Positions 6,193 through 6,705 of a stretch of DNA of 6,705 nt are shown one piece after another (the first letter of the stretch is position 1; each line of letters starts with the position of its first letter). The translations under genes were made by a program, and so were the position numbers. Where the stretch lies: positions 1-6,705 of the forward strand of contig JAHRHW010000245.1 of NCBI GenBank assembly GCA_019100305.1, given 5' to 3'. Below the pieces are notes generated by a model. It saw only the letters and a list, made by a program, of their open reading frames with translations, was not told where the DNA came from and made no database searches. This DNA comes from Candidatus Thiodiazotropha taylori (GTDB lineage Bacteria; Pseudomonadota; Gammaproteobacteria; Chromatiales; Chromatiaceae).

Positions 6193-6498
6193 ATGGGGAG
6201 TGACGAATTGCGTCAAGTGTTCTATACCAACCTTGCCTCGATTCCGGCTGGCCGTTACTGCAGTTATGGGGATATGGCCTCACTCTGTGGTGTCCATGTA
6301 CGCCAGGTTCTTGCCTGGTTGAGAACTCTGCCTGCAGACAGCGATCTGCCCTGGTATCGATTGATTACAGGGCAACGGAAGATCGCAGATTATCCCGGCA
6401 ATCAAAGACAGTATCGTTTGCTCTCGGATGAGGGTCTGATTCCTGATGCCAAAGGCAAATATTCAACCGCCTGTCGATGGCCGGATCAGTCTGATTGA
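6193..6498 (+). CDS. Alkyltransferase-like protein (ATL), MGMT DNA-binding-domain family
   Basis: Alkyltransferase-like proteins bind O6-alkylguanine lesions in DNA without removing the alkyl group and hand them to nucleotide excision repair. The 101 residues cover only the DNA-binding domain of the Ogt/MGMT family: FYTNLASIPAGRYCSYGDMASLCGV (10-34) with the conserved tyrosine Y25 that flips the base, then the recognition helix with R37 as probable arginine finger (HVRQVLAWLR), then PWYRLI at 53-58. In true methyltransferases this last motif is PCHRV and the Cys accepts the alkyl group; here W54 replaces it, as in ATL proteins. The His after it is Tyr (Y55), less usual. The length fits bacterial ATL (about 100). 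It is convergent with the next gene, the stops being only 10 bases apart. Role in repair is known for the family; for this gene it is inferred. Confidence 0.88.
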   Translation: MGSDELRQVFYTNLASIPAGRYCSYGDMASLCGVHVRQVLAWLRTLPADSDLPWYRLITGQRKIADYPGNQRQYRLLSDEGLIPDAKGKYSTACRWPDQSD

Positions 6499-6508
6499 TG
6501 CCTCCAGC

Positions 6509-6705
6509 TTAACGATGAAATTCATTACCGGAGAGTGATTCGAACCCGGCTTCCGCTAACTGCTCTGGAAAATCCACATCGAGCAGAATTCCGGGGTCAT
6601 CCACTGGCAGTAATTCCAGATCGCTGGGGTAATCGATGAGCAGCTGTCTGGCCCCACGATCTCCGTTCAACTCAACCAGCCGCTCTCCCCAACGGGTCGC
6701 AAAAC
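6509..6705 (-). CDS. MocA-like molybdenum cofactor nucleotidyltransferase, C-terminal end (partial)
   Basis: The last 64 residues of a protein enter from the right edge on the minus strand and end at the TAA at 6509-6511. The sequence has the hallmarks of the end of the NTP_transf_3 / MocA-type family: LNGDRGARQLL (residues 12-22 of the visible part) followed by VDDPGILLDVDFPEQL (34-49), like the family's GDxGAR and LDVDTPEDL. Such enzymes transfer CMP or GMP to molybdopterin in the cytoplasm, and some serve as maturation factors for molybdenum hydroxylases. The N-terminal NTP-binding loop is outside the window, so MocA, MobA or a related nucleotidyltransferase cannot be told apart firmly. 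The usual T of DTPED is F here. Its partner genes, if any, lie to the right. Confidence 0.75.
   Translation of the reverse strand, partial: FATRWGERLVELNGDRGARQLLIDYPSDLELLPVDDPGILLDVDFPEQLAEAGFESLSGNEFHR

Noticed and set aside
6512..6526. ATGAAATTCAT palindrome between the convergent stops as a bidirectional terminator
   Set aside because: The arms are only five bases and AT-rich, there is no T run on either side, and it lies inside the MocA-like coding end.
6537..6547. GATTCGAACCC, which looks like the T-loop of a tRNA on the minus strand
   Set aside because: It falls in the GGG TTC GAA TC codons of the MocA-like gene, and no acceptor stem, anticodon arm or D-arm fits around it.

Overview
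The window looks like chromosomal DNA of a gammaproteobacterium. This is an inference from the gene mix (a PAS/GAF sensor with an ABC-type ligand domain, an egtBD pair, a PmtA-like methyltransferase, an alkyltransferase-like protein and a MocA-like protein) and from base composition near 50% G+C. I cannot fix the genus. No rRNA, tRNA, CRISPR array, insertion sequence or phage gene is visible.

Layout. From 2601 down to the left edge, the minus strand carries one open frame of 867 codons without a stop. It encodes a membrane sensor (signal sequence, periplasmic ABC substrate-binding-like domain, one transmembrane helix, PAS, PAS, GAF, start of a third PAS) whose output domain lies outside the window. 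A 190-bp AT-rich spacer with an inverted repeat lies in front of it. From 5006 down to 2792, also on the minus strand, is a two-gene ergothioneine operon. egtB (sulfoxide synthase) is intact and overlaps egtD (histidine trimethyltransferase) by one base (TGATG), with a strong ribosome binding site inside the egtB end. egtD is split by a one-base frameshift in a short homopolymer near 3038-3041, which separates the SAM-binding part from the C-terminal part carrying two histidine-binding residues.

A 453-bp gene-free region (5007-5459) containing a GC-rich hairpin separates egtB from a divergent plus-strand gene at 5460-6044, a small PmtA-like SAM methyltransferase. After a possible weak terminator comes a 101-residue alkyltransferase-like DNA-lesion-binding protein (6193-6498), in which the active cysteine of the O6-methylguanine methyltransferase family is replaced by tryptophan. 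Convergent to it, the last 64 residues of a MocA-like molybdenum cofactor nucleotidyltransferase run in from the right edge (6509-6705, minus).

How the genes fit together. EgtD makes hercynine from histidine and SAM, and EgtB then adds the sulfur donor with O2. Together with a lyase encoded elsewhere this would give ergothioneine, a thiol antioxidant. No egtA or egtC is next to them, which fits a cysteine-using EgtB route. If the egtD frameshift is real, the pathway is broken in this strain; if it is a sequencing error, the operon is complete. The sensor, the methyltransferase, the alkyltransferase-like protein and the MocA-like gene show no clear functional link to the operon or to each other.
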